Assembly: GCA_949290295.1 (NCBI GenBank)
Contig: CASERH010000006.1
Span: 1 to 39,800, forward strand
Length of the DNA stretch: 39,800 nt
Origin: an uncultured Pseudomonadota bacterium
GTDB taxonomy: Bacteria; Pseudomonadota; Alphaproteobacteria; RF32; CAG-239
Direction: 5' to 3'
Under the pieces are notes generated by a model. The model had not been told where the DNA came from and made no database searches. It worked only from the letters and a program-made list of their open reading frames with translations. Shown here one piece after another: positions 25,522 through 35,697 of the stretch. Each line of letters opens with the position of its first letter. The stretch's first letter is position 1. A program made the translations under genes and the position numbers.

Positions 25522-26187
25522 ATGGTTTTGCTTATTCATCATCCTGTATCTCCGGCCGGACGAAAAATCCGTTTGCAAATGTCTGAGAAAAAAATGCTCT
25601 TCATCTTGCGTGAGGAGGAGCCTTGGAAAATATCGGATGACGTTTATAAACTTAACCCCGCCGGTGAGCTACCTATTTTTCTAAGCGACGGTAATGTTAT
25701 CGCCGGAAACTACGCCATCAGTGAGTATTTGGAAGAAGCGTCTCCCGATGTACCGATGATTTTTGGTGATGCTAAGCAACGCGCTGAAATCAGGCGTTTG
25801 GTGGACTGGTTTGATAATAAATTTTTTAGGGAAGTATACCGCAATATTGTTTATGAAAAAGTTCATAAGCGCTTTGCAAACGGTGCGGCTCCGGATTCAA
25901 AAATCCTCAAAGTCGGACTTAATAACCTGATGTATCACCTTGAATATATTGAGTGGCTCTTGGAAAGGCGCCAATATTTGGCGGCAGATACTGTTTCTTT
26001 GGCTGATTTATCTGCTGCGGCCGAGCTTTCTGTTATCGATTATTTGGGGTCTGTTCCTTGGGACGAATTTAAAACTGCAAAATTGTGGTATTCTAAAATG
26101 AAATCAAGACCATCGTTTAAGGATATCCTCAAAGATAATATCAGAGGCATTTTGCCGGCTAAACATTATACAAATTTAGATTTTTAG
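25522..26187 (+). CDS. Glutathione S-transferase family protein
   Basis: 221 residues. The N-terminal thioredoxin-like domain shows H-H-P-V-S-P-A-G-R-K-I-R-L, then K-L-N-P-A-G-E-L-P-I-F with the cis-Pro, then a G-N-Y-A-I-S-E-Y-L glutathione-contact segment (commonly ES-x-x-I). The C-terminal helical domain has Y-L-A-A-D-T-V-S-L-A-D-L, the usual G-x-x-x-T-x-A-D motif with local changes. The catalytic Ser position (S9, in V-S-P) is plausible. It may act in detoxification or as a stress-type GST. AAAGG lies before the ATG; the lipoprotein gene follows 11 bp later, so the two probably form an operon. Confidence 0.88.
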   Translation: MVLLIHHPVSPAGRKIRLQMSEKKMLFILREEEPWKISDDVYKLNPAGELPIFLSDGNVIAGNYAISEYLEEASPDVPMIFGDAKQRAEIRRLVDWFDNKFFREVYRNIVYEKVHKRFANGAAPDSKILKVGLNNLMYHLEYIEWLLERRQYLAADTVSLADLSAAAELSVIDYLGSVPWDEFKTAKLWYSKMKSRPSFKDILKDNIRGILPAKHYTNLDF

Positions 26188-26198
26188 AGGCTGCTCTT

Positions 26199-26663
26199 AT
26201 GAACAAAAAAATTACTCTCTTGTTTTTTTCGTTGGCGCTTTGCTCTTGCACTTATTTATCTAAGGGAAGCGGACAAGTTGTCTACCACTGGGAAAAGCTA
26301 CATACCGGTGTAGAAAAGTTCTCCAGAGATCATGCAGAGTGTCTCATGGCAGCTAAAGAGTTCAAATTAATGCCTGACTTTAGAACTTGGTTCTATTCTG
26401 AGGAAACAAAACTCAACACAAAAGCTGATTGGCATTCGGATAAGGGTATTTGGGCGACTTATGTTCCTTATGCGGGGGCCCAGCCTTTAATTGTTAACTC
26501 TCGCTATGATGACGATGATATCAGCCCTAAAAATTATAGCAAATGCATGAAATCGAAAGGATATTGGCCAAGAGAGCACGATATTCCCGAAATTACCAAT
26601 ATCAATCTTTACAAAGCGCGCCGTCCGCATTTGCAACAGCCTTTTGGGTTGCCGGAGTATTAG
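26199..26663 (+). CDS. Small lipoprotein of unknown function
   Basis: 154 residues. A type II signal peptide is clear: M-N-K-K-I-T, a hydrophobic core and an L-C-S-C lipobox with the lipidated Cys at residue 17. The mature part is Tyr/Trp/Lys-rich with two later cysteines (in A-E-C-L and S-K-C-M-K-S-K-G-Y-W), which could form a disulfide. The K-C-M-x-x-K-G-Y ending is common in small lipoproteins of proteobacteria, but I cannot name the family. AGAGG precedes the ATG. Its 3' end overlaps the convergent outer-membrane factor gene by 62 bp. Confidence 0.8.
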   Translation: MNKKITLLFFSLALCSCTYLSKGSGQVVYHWEKLHTGVEKFSRDHAECLMAAKEFKLMPDFRTWFYSEETKLNTKADWHSDKGIWATYVPYAGAQPLIVNSRYDDDDISPKNYSKCMKSKGYWPREHDIPEITNINLYKARRPHLQQPFGLPEY

Positions 26664-28062
26664 TTTCATACCCGCCGCCGATGGCTTTGTAAAATGCTAT
26701 GATGTCCGTGTAAATATTTGCATTGCTTGAGATGAGGCTGTTTTGCGAATCGAGCAGGTTTTGTTGCGTGCTTAAGACTTCGCTAAATTCTATCAACCCT
26801 TGTTTATACTTATCTAAGGTGAGCTTTGAGACCTCTTGCTGTGCTTTTTCTGACAAAAACGCACTCTGATTGCGCTCATATTCTTTCTGCAAACTTACAA
26901 CCGAATTTCTGATTTCTTGTGCCGCATTCAGAACACTTGATTTATACATATTCTCTTGCTCTTTGGTCATTGACTCTTGCAATTTGACATTATTCACTAA
27001 GGCTCCCCAGTGAAACAGCGGCATGTTTATTGCCGGAGAATAACTATATGTATCACTATCAGAGCTTATCAGGTTTGATATTTTTTGAGACTGAAAACCA
27101 ACTAGTCCGCTCAAATTTATTGATGGAAACAACTCAGAAATAGCTTGGCCGATTTTGGCATTTTGAGCAATGAGCTGATTTTCGGCCTCTCTTACATCCG
27201 GGCGATTGCGAATCACACTGATCGGCAAAGCATATAACCGTTCCAAATCATACTCAAACCGGCGGCTGATGAGATTTTCTTCCTTGTTTTTGAGATCATT
27301 GTTTAAGCTTCCTGGAAGCTCTCCGGTTAAAATTGCCAGTGCATTCTTATAAGCCTCTACCTCTGTCTCCAATTGCGGGATTTGTTCCTTGGTGGTTTCC
27401 AGCAGATATTCTGCTTGTTTTAAGCTGATGTCATCGGTTAGGCCAACATCATATTTTTCTTTGGTCAAATCATAAATTGATTGCTGCAATTTCAAATTTT
27501 TCTTGGCAATATTCAGCTGTTCTTGTGCTTGGCGAAGACTGACATAATTTGTGGCAATTTCTGCCGTTAAGCTTAAGCGAACATTATCTAGGTTTGCTGC
27601 AGCCGCCTCTGCCAAAGCTCTGGCACTTTCGGTCTGGCGACGGCCCCCGCCCCAAATATCTATTTCCCAACTGGCATCCAGCCCCAATTGATAGTAATCG
27701 GTTGAGATCGGAACACCATAGTTAATACTGTCTTTGACGTAGTGATAGCTACCATCTGCATCTATTGTCGGCAGGTTTTGAACGGCGGTGATGCGCAAAC
27801 TTTGTCTGGCTTGGCGCAAATTCTCAATTGCTATTGAGACTGTTGGGCTTTCCGATAAGCCTTTTTCTACCAACTTATTTAATGTCTGGTCATTAAATTC
27901 CTTATACCAATCTTTTTTTATTTCTGTTGCGCTTTTTGTTAATTTAAGGCTGGTGGCAATATCTTTGTCCGAGAAAAACTCCGGTTGCTTGTAATCTGGG
28001 CCAACCGCGCAAGAAGAGGCCAGAAGTACGCTCAAAGATAAGCTTGCATATCTATTTATCAT
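26602..28062 (-). CDS. Outer-membrane factor of RND efflux, NodT/OprM-type lipoprotein (TolC superfamily)
   Basis: 486 residues from the ATG at 28062, which has a perfect GGAGG SD; an upstream in-frame extension lies inside the RND gene and is rejected. Lipobox L-L-A-S-S-C (Cys18) is followed by A-V-G-P-D-Y-K-Q-P, a hallmark of NodT-type OMFs. Two TolC-like repeats of coiled-coil plus beta strands are visible (L-x-[40 protein letters not shown]). It forms the outer-membrane exit duct. It overlaps the RND gene by 11 bp and is the last gene of MFP-RND-OMF. It is the only OMF in the window, so it may serve both pumps. Confidence 0.93.
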   Translation of the reverse strand: MINRYASLSLSVLLASSCAVGPDYKQPEFFSDKDIATSLKLTKSATEIKKDWYKEFNDQTLNKLVEKGLSESPTVSIAIENLRQARQSLRITAVQNLPTIDADGSYHYVKDSINYGVPISTDYYQLGLDASWEIDIWGGGRRQTESARALAEAAAANLDNVRLSLTAEIATNYVSLRQAQEQLNIAKKNLKLQQSIYDLTKEKYDVGLTDDISLKQAEYLLETTKEQIPQLETEVEAYKNALAILTGELPGSLNNDLKNKEENLISRRFEYDLERLYALPISVIRNRPDVREAENQLIAQNAKIGQAISELFPSINLSGLVGFQSQKISNLISSDSDTYSYSPAINMPLFHWGALVNNVKLQESMTKEQENMYKSSVLNAAQEIRNSVVSLQKEYERNQSAFLSEKAQQEVSKLTLDKYKQGLIEFSEVLSTQQNLLDSQNSLISSNANIYTDIIAFYKAIGGGYETNTPATQKAVANADGALCKD

Positions 28063-31000
28063 TTTTGACCTCCGTTGGTGTTCTCTTTCTGCTACCCGAC
28101 CACTCTTTGATGCTTTCAAACACCGCAAACAAGGCCGGAATAAAAATGATTCCAACAAAGGTGGCTGCTATCATACCAAAAAAGACCGAAGTACCGATGG
28201 CTATTTGGCTTGAGGCTCCGGCACCGGTGGCCACAATCATTGGAAAAACACCCAAAATAAAGGTTAAGGCAGTCATCAGCACGGCACGGAATCTTTCACC
28301 AGCCCCCTTCTTTGAGGCATCAAGAATCGAATCTCCCTGCTCCCGGTAGGCCTTGGTGAATTCCACAATCAGAATTGCATTTTTGGCAGCCAAGCCTATC
28401 AGCATAATCAAACCAAGCTGCGCATAAATACTCAAGGGTTGGCCCATGAGATGCAGACCTATCAATGCTCCCAAAATGGCAAAAACAGTTGAGAACATCA
28501 CTGAAAAAGCCAACATCCAGCTTTCATACAATGCCACCAAAAAGAGGTAGCAAAAAATCAGCGCCAGGGCAATTAAGATGGCGGCGAGCCCCGCGGCTTC
28601 CACCTCTTGCAGGCTCAGCCCCGTCCAGGCAATTTGAAAATCTTCCGGCAACAAAGACGCCGCTACATTTTTGACCGTGTTAATGGCCGTGCCGGTACTG
28701 ACTGCGGCTGAGGCTTGAGCGGTGATGGCTGCCGCCGTATATTGGTTATAACGATAGATGATTTTGGGTGATAATGTTGTTCTGACATCGGCAAAGCTTT
28801 TGACCCTTATCAGCTTATTATCACTTGAGCGCACATATAAATTTTGTACATCTTCTATGTTGCGGCGGAAGGGAAAATCTGCCTGCACAATAACCTTGTT
28901 GACCTGCCCGCTCAAGGTGATGTTATTGACATAGCGTGAGCCCAAATTATTAGAGAGAGCCTCAAACAAGTTGGCAACCGGAATTTTGTAGCTTTCAAGC
29001 TTGGTTCTATCTACATCCAAATAAATATGCGGGGTATCTGCCGTAAAGGTAGAAAACGCATAAGACAGATTTTTAGATTCATTTAGACCTAATAAAAACT
29101 TCTCCATCCAACCAAAAAGTTCTGAGGGCGTGGTATTGCCGTTGGTGGCAAGCAACTCTAAAGACAAGCCATTGCTTTGGCCGATGCCGGGAATGGCCGG
29201 CGGCGCAAAGAAATTAACCTGCGCGTCTTGAGTGAAGGCAAATTTTTCCATTAGGCTTGCAGTAATCCCCTCAATAGATAAGGCTTTTGAAGTCCGTTCC
29301 GACCAAGGCGCCAAGCCGATAACGCCCAAAGCGATGTTTTCTCCGCCACCGCCCAACAAAGAATAGCCCGCAACCGAGATAAAATATGTGACACCTTCCA
29401 TCTCCAAGGCTTGTTTTGAGATTTTTGATACCAGCTCGTTGGTCTGATTAATGGTAGCGGTTTCATCTAACTGGATATTGGCAAAAACTATCCCCTGGTC
29501 TTCTTCGGGCAAAAACGATGTGGCCGTCAGTTTAAAGCCTATGCCGACCAATACCAAAACACCCAAAACCGTCAAAACCGTGACTTTTAGGTATGATGAA
29601 AAATAGCCGACAACTTTCAGATATTTTTCTTTGAAAAAGTCTATTGTATCGTTAAACCATTTGAAAAAGCCGTGCGGATCTTCTTGCTTGTCACCGCTTA
29701 AGAATATGGAACACAGAGCCGGAGACAAAGTCAGCGCATTGAAGGCTGAAAAGACCACCGCCGTGGCTATGGTGACCGCAAATTGCTGATATATCTTGCC
29801 GGTGATACCCGCCATTAGCCCTACGGGAATAAAAATTGAAAGCAAAACAAAAGTGGTGGCCACAATGGCGCTGCCTATTTGCTCCATGGCTTTTTCGGCA
29901 GCCGATTTGGCATCCATTTTCTCATAAGCCATCAGATACTCCACTCGTTCCACCACGATGATGGCATCATCTACAACCAAGCCAATGGCCAATATCATGG
30001 CAAACAGTGTCAGAATATTTATATCAAAACCCAAAACATATATGACCGCAAAAGTTGCCACCAGTGAGACAGGAATGGTGATAAGCGGAATAATCGTGGT
30101 GCGAATCTTTTGCAAAAACACATAAGTCACCAACACCACCAGAGAAAAAGTAATACACAATGTTTCTATAATGCTTTGGATGGAAGAACGGACATAATTG
30201 GTGGAATCGTAGGCAACCTTAAACTCCATATCGTCTGGAAAAGTCTTGCTAAGTTTGCTGATTTCTTCTCTCACGTTGTCCATAATGTCTAGGGAGTTTG
30301 AACCTGGCGTTTGGCTCAAACCGATGATAACCGAAGGCGCATCATCAAAGCGCGCGTTCATCTGGTAAGTATCGGCTCCGAGTTCCACTCTGGCGACATC
30401 TTTTATCCTAACAATACCGCCGTTTGCTGAGGTGGCAATAATAATATTTTTGAAGTCCTCAACCTTGTTGAGCAGGCCTTTGGCTGTTAAAGACAAAACC
30501 ACTGCCGTGTTATTGGTGCTGGGGGCCGAGCCGATGGAGCCTATGGAGGCTTGCACGTTTTGTGAGGAGATGGCATTGACGACATCGGTGCTGTCTAGGC
30601 CAAGTGATGTCAGCTTATCTGGATTTAGCCATATTCGCATGGAATATTGCGGGCCATAAATTGAGACATCGCCAATACCTTCTATGCGCGCCAGGGGATT
30701 TTGAATATTAGTATAGGCAAAATTGCTTAAATATAAGTCGTTATAAGTATTGTGCGGCGAGCGCAAAACCAGCATACCCAAAATATTGGACATTTGAGTC
30801 GTGACCTCGAGCCCTTCTTGATTTACAATATCCGGCAGCTGGGAGGAAACTTGTTGCAGACGGTTTTGGACTTTTACCTGAGCAATGTCCGGGTCGGTGC
30901 CGACATTGAAAGTAATGGTCAGATTATAGCTTCCGGTGTCATCTGAGGTGGAAGACATATAAAGCATATCCTCAATACCATTAATCTGGTTTTCTATCGG

Positions 31001-31192
31001 AATGGCAACCGTATCTACCAAAACCTCGGCATTGGCGCCTGGATATGTGGCCTTTACCACTATTTGCGGCGGTGTAATTTGCGGATATTGTGAAATCGGC
31101 AGCACCACTATCGCCAACAATCCCAGCAAAATCATTATAATCGAGATAACCCCGGCAAAACGCGGTTTATCTATGAAATATTTGGAAAACAT
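28052..31192 (-). CDS. HAE1-family RND efflux pump, second copy
   Basis: 1046 residues. It has the same landmarks as the first pump but is clearly diverged: N-terminus [15 protein letters not shown]4 [12 protein letters not shown] near residue 409, TM10 [11 protein letters not shown] near 939, [14 protein letters not shown] and G-A-G-A-S-S-Q. The porter domains (e.g. [10 protein letters not shown], in contrast to [10 protein letters not shown] in the first pump) differ, so substrate ranges probably differ. The start codon shares one base with the MFP stop (TAATG), indicating translational coupling. Confidence 0.95.
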   Translation of the reverse strand: MFSKYFIDKPRFAGVISIIMILLGLLAIVVLPISQYPQITPPQIVVKATYPGANAEVLVDTVAIPIENQINGIEDMLYMSSTSDDTGSYNLTITFNVGTDPDIAQVKVQNRLQQVSSQLPDIVNQEGLEVTTQMSNILGMLVLRSPHNTYNDLYLSNFAYTNIQNPLARIEGIGDVSIYGPQYSMRIWLNPDKLTSLGLDSTDVVNAISSQNVQASIGSIGSAPSTNNTAVVLSLTAKGLLNKVEDFKNIIIATSANGGIVRIKDVARVELGADTYQMNARFDDAPSVIIGLSQTPGSNSLDIMDNVREEISKLSKTFPDDMEFKVAYDSTNYVRSSIQSIIETLCITFSLVVLVTYVFLQKIRTTIIPLITIPVSLVATFAVIYVLGFDINILTLFAMILAIGLVVDDAIIVVERVEYLMAYEKMDAKSAAEKAMEQIGSAIVATTFVLLSIFIPVGLMAGITGKIYQQFAVTIATAVVFSAFNALTLSPALCSIFLSGDKQEDPHGFFKWFNDTIDFFKEKYLKVVGYFSSYLKVTVLTVLGVLVLVGIGFKLTATSFLPEEDQGIVFANIQLDETATINQTNELVSKISKQALEMEGVTYFISVAGYSLLGGGGENIALGVIGLAPWSERTSKALSIEGITASLMEKFAFTQDAQVNFFAPPAIPGIGQSNGLSLELLATNGNTTPSELFGWMEKFLLGLNESKNLSYAFSTFTADTPHIYLDVDRTKLESYKIPVANLFEALSNNLGSRYVNNITLSGQVNKVIVQADFPFRRNIEDVQNLYVRSSDNKLIRVKSFADVRTTLSPKIIYRYNQYTAAAITAQASAAVSTGTAINTVKNVAASLLPEDFQIAWTGLSLQEVEAAGLAAILIALALIFCYLFLVALYESWMLAFSVMFSTVFAILGALIGLHLMGQPLSIYAQLGLIMLIGLAAKNAILIVEFTKAYREQGDSILDASKKGAGERFRAVLMTALTFILGVFPMIVATGAGASSQIAIGTSVFFGMIAATFVGIIFIPALFAVFESIKEWSGSRKRTPTEVKNDK

Positions 31193-32319
31193 TATTTTTT
31201 CTCCCCATTGGCGGAGGCTATCTTAATTTTGACTTTGGTGTCTTTGCCGACATTGCCGACCTTGTCTGTCACCAAATATTCTTCTTTGGCGAATCGGTTG
31301 GCCAAGACATAGTTGCCGTTTTGCTCATCTAATATGGTTACGGGAGTTTTTAAGAGCTGGTTATTTTTGATGGTGTAGACATAATTGCCATCCGGGCTCA
31401 ACACAACGTAGTTTTGTCTGACCAAAACCGCGTCTTTAACATTCTTTTCTAATAATACATCTACATAGGCATTGGCCATCAGCTCATGATTAGGGTTGGC
31501 AAAATCTGCATAAACGGCCACAGATCCCGTGGTTTTATCAATGCTATTGTCCGTAAATTTAAACTCGCCCAAGGGCTTGTATAAATTGCCATTTGAAAGT
31601 TTGAGCATGATTTTTTCGCCGGCGAATAAAGGTGCTCCATTTTGTTTGGCGATTTCATTTAAATACTCTTTATCAGAGATTGAAAAGACTACCCGAATCG
31701 GATCATACTGGATAATCGAGAGCAAAGCACCGCTGCCGGGAGCCACATAATTTCCTTTGGTTAGATCAACGTTGCCGACAACACCGTCAATTGATGACTG
31801 CAGCACGGTGTAGTCATACATCACTTGGGCCTTGGCTTGGTTGGCTTTTGCCTCCTCAAGATTGCCCAAGGCGCTCAAATACTCGGCCTTGGCATTATCA
31901 AACTCGGTTTGAGAGATGGCTTTTTTGCCTGCCTTTTTGATTCTTTCATAATAAACTTTGGCATTGTTAAAATTGGCCTGCGCCTGTGTGGTGGCGGCAA
32001 TGGCAGCATTTAGAGCTGCTTTATATTCTCGTTGGTCTATCAAAACCAAATTATCGCCCACCTTGACATCTTGGCCGCCTTGCACAAACACATCTTCTAT
32101 ATAACCGCTGACATTTGGCACCAAATCAACCGATTTTATCGGGGTCACATAGCCGACATAAGTTGAGGTTATGGTAATGTCTTGCGGTTCTATCGGAATA
32201 ACATTTAAGGTTAGTTCTCTTTGCTTTTGCGTTGATGCAGCTAAAGTCGCTTTGGGGGCCAAACACCAAAAAAACATCAACAATAAAACAGCAAAGATAT
32301 ATCGCGGCCGAGACAACAT
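31192..32319 (-). CDS. RND periplasmic adaptor (membrane fusion protein), second system
   Basis: 375 residues with a cleavable signal peptide (hydrophobic to [10 protein letters not shown], near residue 28), unlike the anchored adaptor of the first system. The lipoyl halves are at [11 protein letters not shown] and [10 protein letters not shown], with an Ala/Lys/Gln-rich helical hairpin between them, then beta-barrel ([13 protein letters not shown]) and membrane-proximal domains. A strong GAGGAG SD precedes the ATG. It is the first gene of a complete tripartite operon. No regulator is adjacent; the 172-bp gap to the divergent glycosyltransferase must hold both promoters, but I see no convincing pair of boxes and no AcrR-like half-site there. 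Confidence 0.93.
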   Translation of the reverse strand: MLSRPRYIFAVLLLMFFWCLAPKATLAASTQKQRELTLNVIPIEPQDITITSTYVGYVTPIKSVDLVPNVSGYIEDVFVQGGQDVKVGDNLVLIDQREYKAALNAAIAATTQAQANFNNAKVYYERIKKAGKKAISQTEFDNAKAEYLSALGNLEEAKANQAKAQVMYDYTVLQSSIDGVVGNVDLTKGNYVAPGSGALLSIIQYDPIRVVFSISDKEYLNEIAKQNGAPLFAGEKIMLKLSNGNLYKPLGEFKFTDNSIDKTTGSVAVYADFANPNHELMANAYVDVLLEKNVKDAVLVRQNYVVLSPDGNYVYTIKNNQLLKTPVTILDEQNGNYVLANRFAKEEYLVTDKVGNVGKDTKVKIKIASANGEKK

Positions 32320-32491
32320 TTTTTTCTCCTCTTATCTAAGTTGTAATTTTAAATAATTGGCAATGGAGATAATTCAATATTGCTAATCTTGTTTATGCTT
32401 GAAGAATTTTGCTTGGAGGATGGGAAAAATTGTTGTATTTTATGCATAATTTTGTATTGTGCCTCTAAAATTTAATAAGGAACAAAAAACA

Positions 32492-33664
32492 ATGATTAAG
32501 ACTAAACAAACAGAACCCGTTGTTTTGCAAGTGCTGCCGGAGTTGGAAATGGGCGGCGTAGAGATTGGCACCGTTCAAATTGCCTCTGCCTTACAAGAAA
32601 ACGGAATTAAAAATTTTGTTGCCTCGCAGGGCGGGCGTCTTACCAAAGATTTGAGTAAGATGAAGGTTAAGCATTTGACCTTGCCGCTTAAAACAAAAAA
32701 CATCTTTAAAATGCGCAAAAACGCCAATGCTTTGGCCGAGTTTATCAAAAAAAACGGCATCAATATCGTGCATGCTCGTTCCAGAGCGCCTGCTTGGAGT
32801 GCTTATTGGGCGGCAAAAAAGGCCGGTGTGCATTTTATGACCACCTTCCATGGAACCTATGGCCTCGGCCCTTGGGGTATCAAAAAAATATACAACAAAA
32901 TCATGACCATGGGTGAGCGCGTTATTGTTATTTCAAACCATATAAAAAATCATGTTTTGAAAAACTATAAAAAAGTTGATGAACAAAAGCTTCGCTTGAT
33001 TCATCGCTGCGTTGATGTGGAAAAATTTGACCCCAAGTCTGTTTCCCAAGAGAGAATCATAAAAACCATCAAAGAGTACAATATTCCGGAGGACAAACCG
33101 GTTCTGACGTTGATTGGCAGAATCACCCGTTGGAAAGGGCAACATTTACTGGTAAAGGCTCTCTCAAAGATGAAAAACACTAACTGCTATTGCGTGATTG
33201 CCGGTGATGCCCAGGGAAGAGTTAAGTATGTTGACGAGATTAAAGAACTGGCAAAAAAGCTCAAGGTTAGCAATCGGGTCGGCTTTTATGGCAAAGTTTT
33301 GGATCCGCAGGCGTTGATGCAGGTTTCTACCGTGGTGCTTTCTACCGCCATAGAGCCTGAGGCTTTTGGACGCATCTCGGTTGAAGGGCAAGCCATGGGC
33401 AAAATTGTGGTCGCCTCCAACATCGGCGGCTCGCTTGATACCATCAAAGACGGCGTGACCGGCAAGCTCTACCAGTTTGATGACCCGCAGGCTTTGGCTG
33501 ATGCCCTTGATTGGGCGCTCTCTCTGGATGAGAAAGAAAAGCAAAAAATTGCCAAAAACGCCATAAAAAATGCAAAAGAAAACTTCACAAAACAAATTAT
33601 GTGTGATAAAACGATAGCCGTCTATCGTGAATTGATGGATGAAAACAATAACTTAGTAAAATAA
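32492..33664 (+). CDS. Glycosyltransferase family 4 (GT-B fold)
   Basis: 390 residues from the ATG at 32492 with AAGGA 10 nt upstream; an in-frame GTG at 32459 lacks an SD. Features of GT4: L-P-E-L-E-M-G-G-V-E-I-G-T in the N-terminal domain, N-I-V-H-A-R-S-R-A-P and T-F-H-G-T-Y-G, then the donor-binding domain with L-I-G-R-I-T-R-W-K-G-Q and the E-x7-E element E-P-E-A-F-G-R-I-S-V-E-G. It probably adds a sugar to LPS core, O-antigen or another surface glycan; donor and acceptor are unknown. It is 17 bp upstream of thrS and probably co-transcribed with it. Confidence 0.9.
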   Translation: MIKTKQTEPVVLQVLPELEMGGVEIGTVQIASALQENGIKNFVASQGGRLTKDLSKMKVKHLTLPLKTKNIFKMRKNANALAEFIKKNGINIVHARSRAPAWSAYWAAKKAGVHFMTTFHGTYGLGPWGIKKIYNKIMTMGERVIVISNHIKNHVLKNYKKVDEQKLRLIHRCVDVEKFDPKSVSQERIIKTIKEYNIPEDKPVLTLIGRITRWKGQHLLVKALSKMKNTNCYCVIAGDAQGRVKYVDEIKELAKKLKVSNRVGFYGKVLDPQALMQVSTVVLSTAIEPEAFGRISVEGQAMGKIVVASNIGGSLDTIKDGVTGKLYQFDDPQALADALDWALSLDEKEKQKIAKNAIKNAKENFTKQIMCDKTIAVYRELMDENNNLVK

Positions 33665-33681
33665 AAAAAGGAAATTTTAAT

Positions 33682-35607
33682 ATGGTTGCGATTAAATTGC
33701 CTGATGGCAGTGTGATGAATATGGAGAGCGGTGTCAGCGGTTATGACATTGCTGCAAAGATAAGCTCTGGCTTGGCGCAAGCCGCTTTGGCCGTTAAAGT
33801 TAATGATAAACTCCAGGATTTGACTACCCCTATCACTACCGACGCAACCGTGACTATCATCACCGGCAAGGATAAGGAAGGTCTTGCTATCCTCCGTCAC
33901 TCTTGCTCACACGTGATGGCTGAAGCTGTTAAAGAACTCTGGAAAGATGTGCAAGTTACTATCGGACCAGCGATTGAAAACGGTTTTTATTATGACTTTT
34001 CTCGTAAGGAGCCTTTTACGACTGAAGATTTTGAAAAAATCGAAGCTAAAATGCACGAGATTGTTAAGCGCGACGAGAAAATCACCCGTAAGGTCTTGCC
34101 GCGTGATGAGGCTATCAAGTTCTTTAATGATTTGGGTGAGCACTATAAGGCTGAAATTATTCAAGATTTGCCCGAATCCGAAACTATCTCTCTTTATACC
34201 CAAGGTAACTTTACCGATTTGTGCCGTGGTCCGCACGTTCCCTCAACCGGGAAAATCGGAAACGCTTTCAAACTTATGAAAGTTGCCGGCGCTTATTGGA
34301 GAGGTGATTCCACCAAGGAAATGTTGCAGCGTATTTATGCAACTGCCTGGAACACCAAAAAAGAGTTGGATGAGTACCTTAAAATGCTTGAAGAAGCAGC
34401 CAAACGCGACCACCGCAAGCTCGGCCGCGAGATGGATTTGTTCCATTTCGAGCCTGACTACGCTCCCGGTGCCGTCTTTTGGCATGATAAAGGCTATAAA
34501 ATCTACCGCAAATTGATTGAGTATATGCGCAAGCGCCAAGAAAACAACGGTTATATTGAGGTTTCTACGCCGAGAGTTATGGATCGTTGTTTGTGGGAGA
34601 CCTCTGGTCACTGGGAAAAATATGGCGCCCACAACTATTCCGGCCAAACGGAAGATAAAAAATGGTTCTGCATTAAACCGATGAACTGCCCAGGCGGATT
34701 GTTGATTTATAAGCAGGGAATCAAGTCTTATCGTGATTTGCCGCTCAAAATTGCCGAGTTTGGTAAGGTTAACCGCTATGAGGCCTCCGGCTCTTTGATG
34801 GGCTTGATGAGAGTGCGCGAATTTACGCAAGATGATGCCCACATCTTCTGCACGCCTGAGCAGATGGAAGATGAATGCATTACCACGTTGAAACTGATTT
34901 TTGATATTTACAAAGATTTTGGATTTGACAAGGTAAAGATTTATCTTTCTACTCGTCCGGAAAAACGTATTGGCTCAGATGAAATTTGGGATATCTGCGA
35001 GAAGGCTTTGGCCAATGCGCTCACTAAGCATGGCTATGAATTTGAGATTAATGAAGGTGAAGGTGCATTCTATGGCCCCAAACTGGAATTCATCCTCAAA
35101 GATGCCATCGGCCGTGAGTGGCAATGCGGAACCATCCAGGTTGATATGAACCTGCCGCAGCGTTTTGACATCAGCTATATTGGTGAAGACGGTGAGAAAC
35201 ATCAGCCGGTTATGCTGCACAGAGCTTTGTTTGGTTCTATTGAGCGTTTCTTGGGTATCTTGATTGAACACCATGCCGGCAAACTGCCGCTTTGGTTATC
35301 TCCCGAGCAGGTTGTGGTTTGCCCGATTGTCAGCGAGATGAACGACTACGCTGAGGAAGTTGCGGCCAAATTGCGCGCGGCCGGATTGTATGCCAAAACG
35401 GATTTGCGTAATGAGAAAATCAACTACAAAATCCGTGAGCACTCGGTTGCCAAGATTCCGGTTATTGCCGTTGTCGGTGCCAAGGAGAAAGAAAACGGCA
35501 CGGTTACCGTTCGTCGTTTGGGCTCTGAAAAACAAGAGCTTATGGCGCTTGATGACTTTATTGCCGCTCTTAAAAAAGAGGCGACAATGCCGAGCCAAGA
35601 CCGCTAA
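33682..35607 (+). CDS. thrS: Threonine-tRNA ligase
   Basis: 641 residues, essentially full length. Domains in order: TGS (1-65), the editing/SAD domain with H-S-C-S-H-V-M-A-E-A near residue 74 and a later conserved H-Y near 155, the class II core (motif 2 around V-N-R-Y-E-A-S-G, motif 3 L-H-R-A-L-F-G-S-I-E-R-F), and the anticodon-binding domain (from ~545). The catalytic zinc ligands are present: Cys in M-N-C-P-G-G (~334), His in D-D-A-H-I-F (~386) and His in M-L-H-R-A (~512). AAAAAGGAAA precedes the ATG. No T-box or tRNA-like operator is seen in the 17-bp leader gap. It ends in a strong terminator, with no infC following. Confidence 0.98.
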   Translation: MVAIKLPDGSVMNMESGVSGYDIAAKISSGLAQAALAVKVNDKLQDLTTPITTDATVTIITGKDKEGLAILRHSCSHVMAEAVKELWKDVQVTIGPAIENGFYYDFSRKEPFTTEDFEKIEAKMHEIVKRDEKITRKVLPRDEAIKFFNDLGEHYKAEIIQDLPESETISLYTQGNFTDLCRGPHVPSTGKIGNAFKLMKVAGAYWRGDSTKEMLQRIYATAWNTKKELDEYLKMLEEAAKRDHRKLGREMDLFHFEPDYAPGAVFWHDKGYKIYRKLIEYMRKRQENNGYIEVSTPRVMDRCLWETSGHWEKYGAHNYSGQTEDKKWFCIKPMNCPGGLLIYKQGIKSYRDLPLKIAEFGKVNRYEASGSLMGLMRVREFTQDDAHIFCTPEQMEDECITTLKLIFDIYKDFGFDKVKIYLSTRPEKRIGSDEIWDICEKALANALTKHGYEFEINEGEGAFYGPKLEFILKDAIGREWQCGTIQVDMNLPQRFDISYIGEDGEKHQPVMLHRALFGSIERFLGILIEHHAGKLPLWLSPEQVVVCPIVSEMNDYAEEVAAKLRAAGLYAKTDLRNEKINYKIREHSVAKIPVIAVVGAKEKENGTVTVRRLGSEKQELMALDDFIAALKKEATMPSQDR

Positions 35608-35628
35608 GTGCTTGTGTATGACACTTTT

Positions 35629-35663
35629 AAAACCCGCAAGGCCGCAAACTTTGCGGGTTTTTC
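35629..35663 (+). terminator. Terminator of the GT4-thrS unit
   Basis: An 11-bp stem, AAAACCCGCAA (35629-35639) with TTGCGGGTTTT (35651-35661), continuing into a T-run, 21 bp after the thrS stop. Confidence 0.85.
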
Positions 35664-35692
35664 TTGCAATTTATATTTTTTATGCTTAGACT
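35664..35692 (+). promoter_or_regulatory. Putative promoter of the structured leader RNA
   Basis: -35 TTGCAA (35664-35669), 17-bp spacer, -10 TAGACT (35687-35692, 4/6 match). It lies directly after the thrS terminator and would start transcription near 35698. Confidence 0.5.
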
Positions 35693-35697
35693 AGTTG

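Noticed and set aside
34243..34842. 199-residue minus-strand ORF
   Set aside because: Antisense shadow within thrS, which is full length with all catalytic residues.
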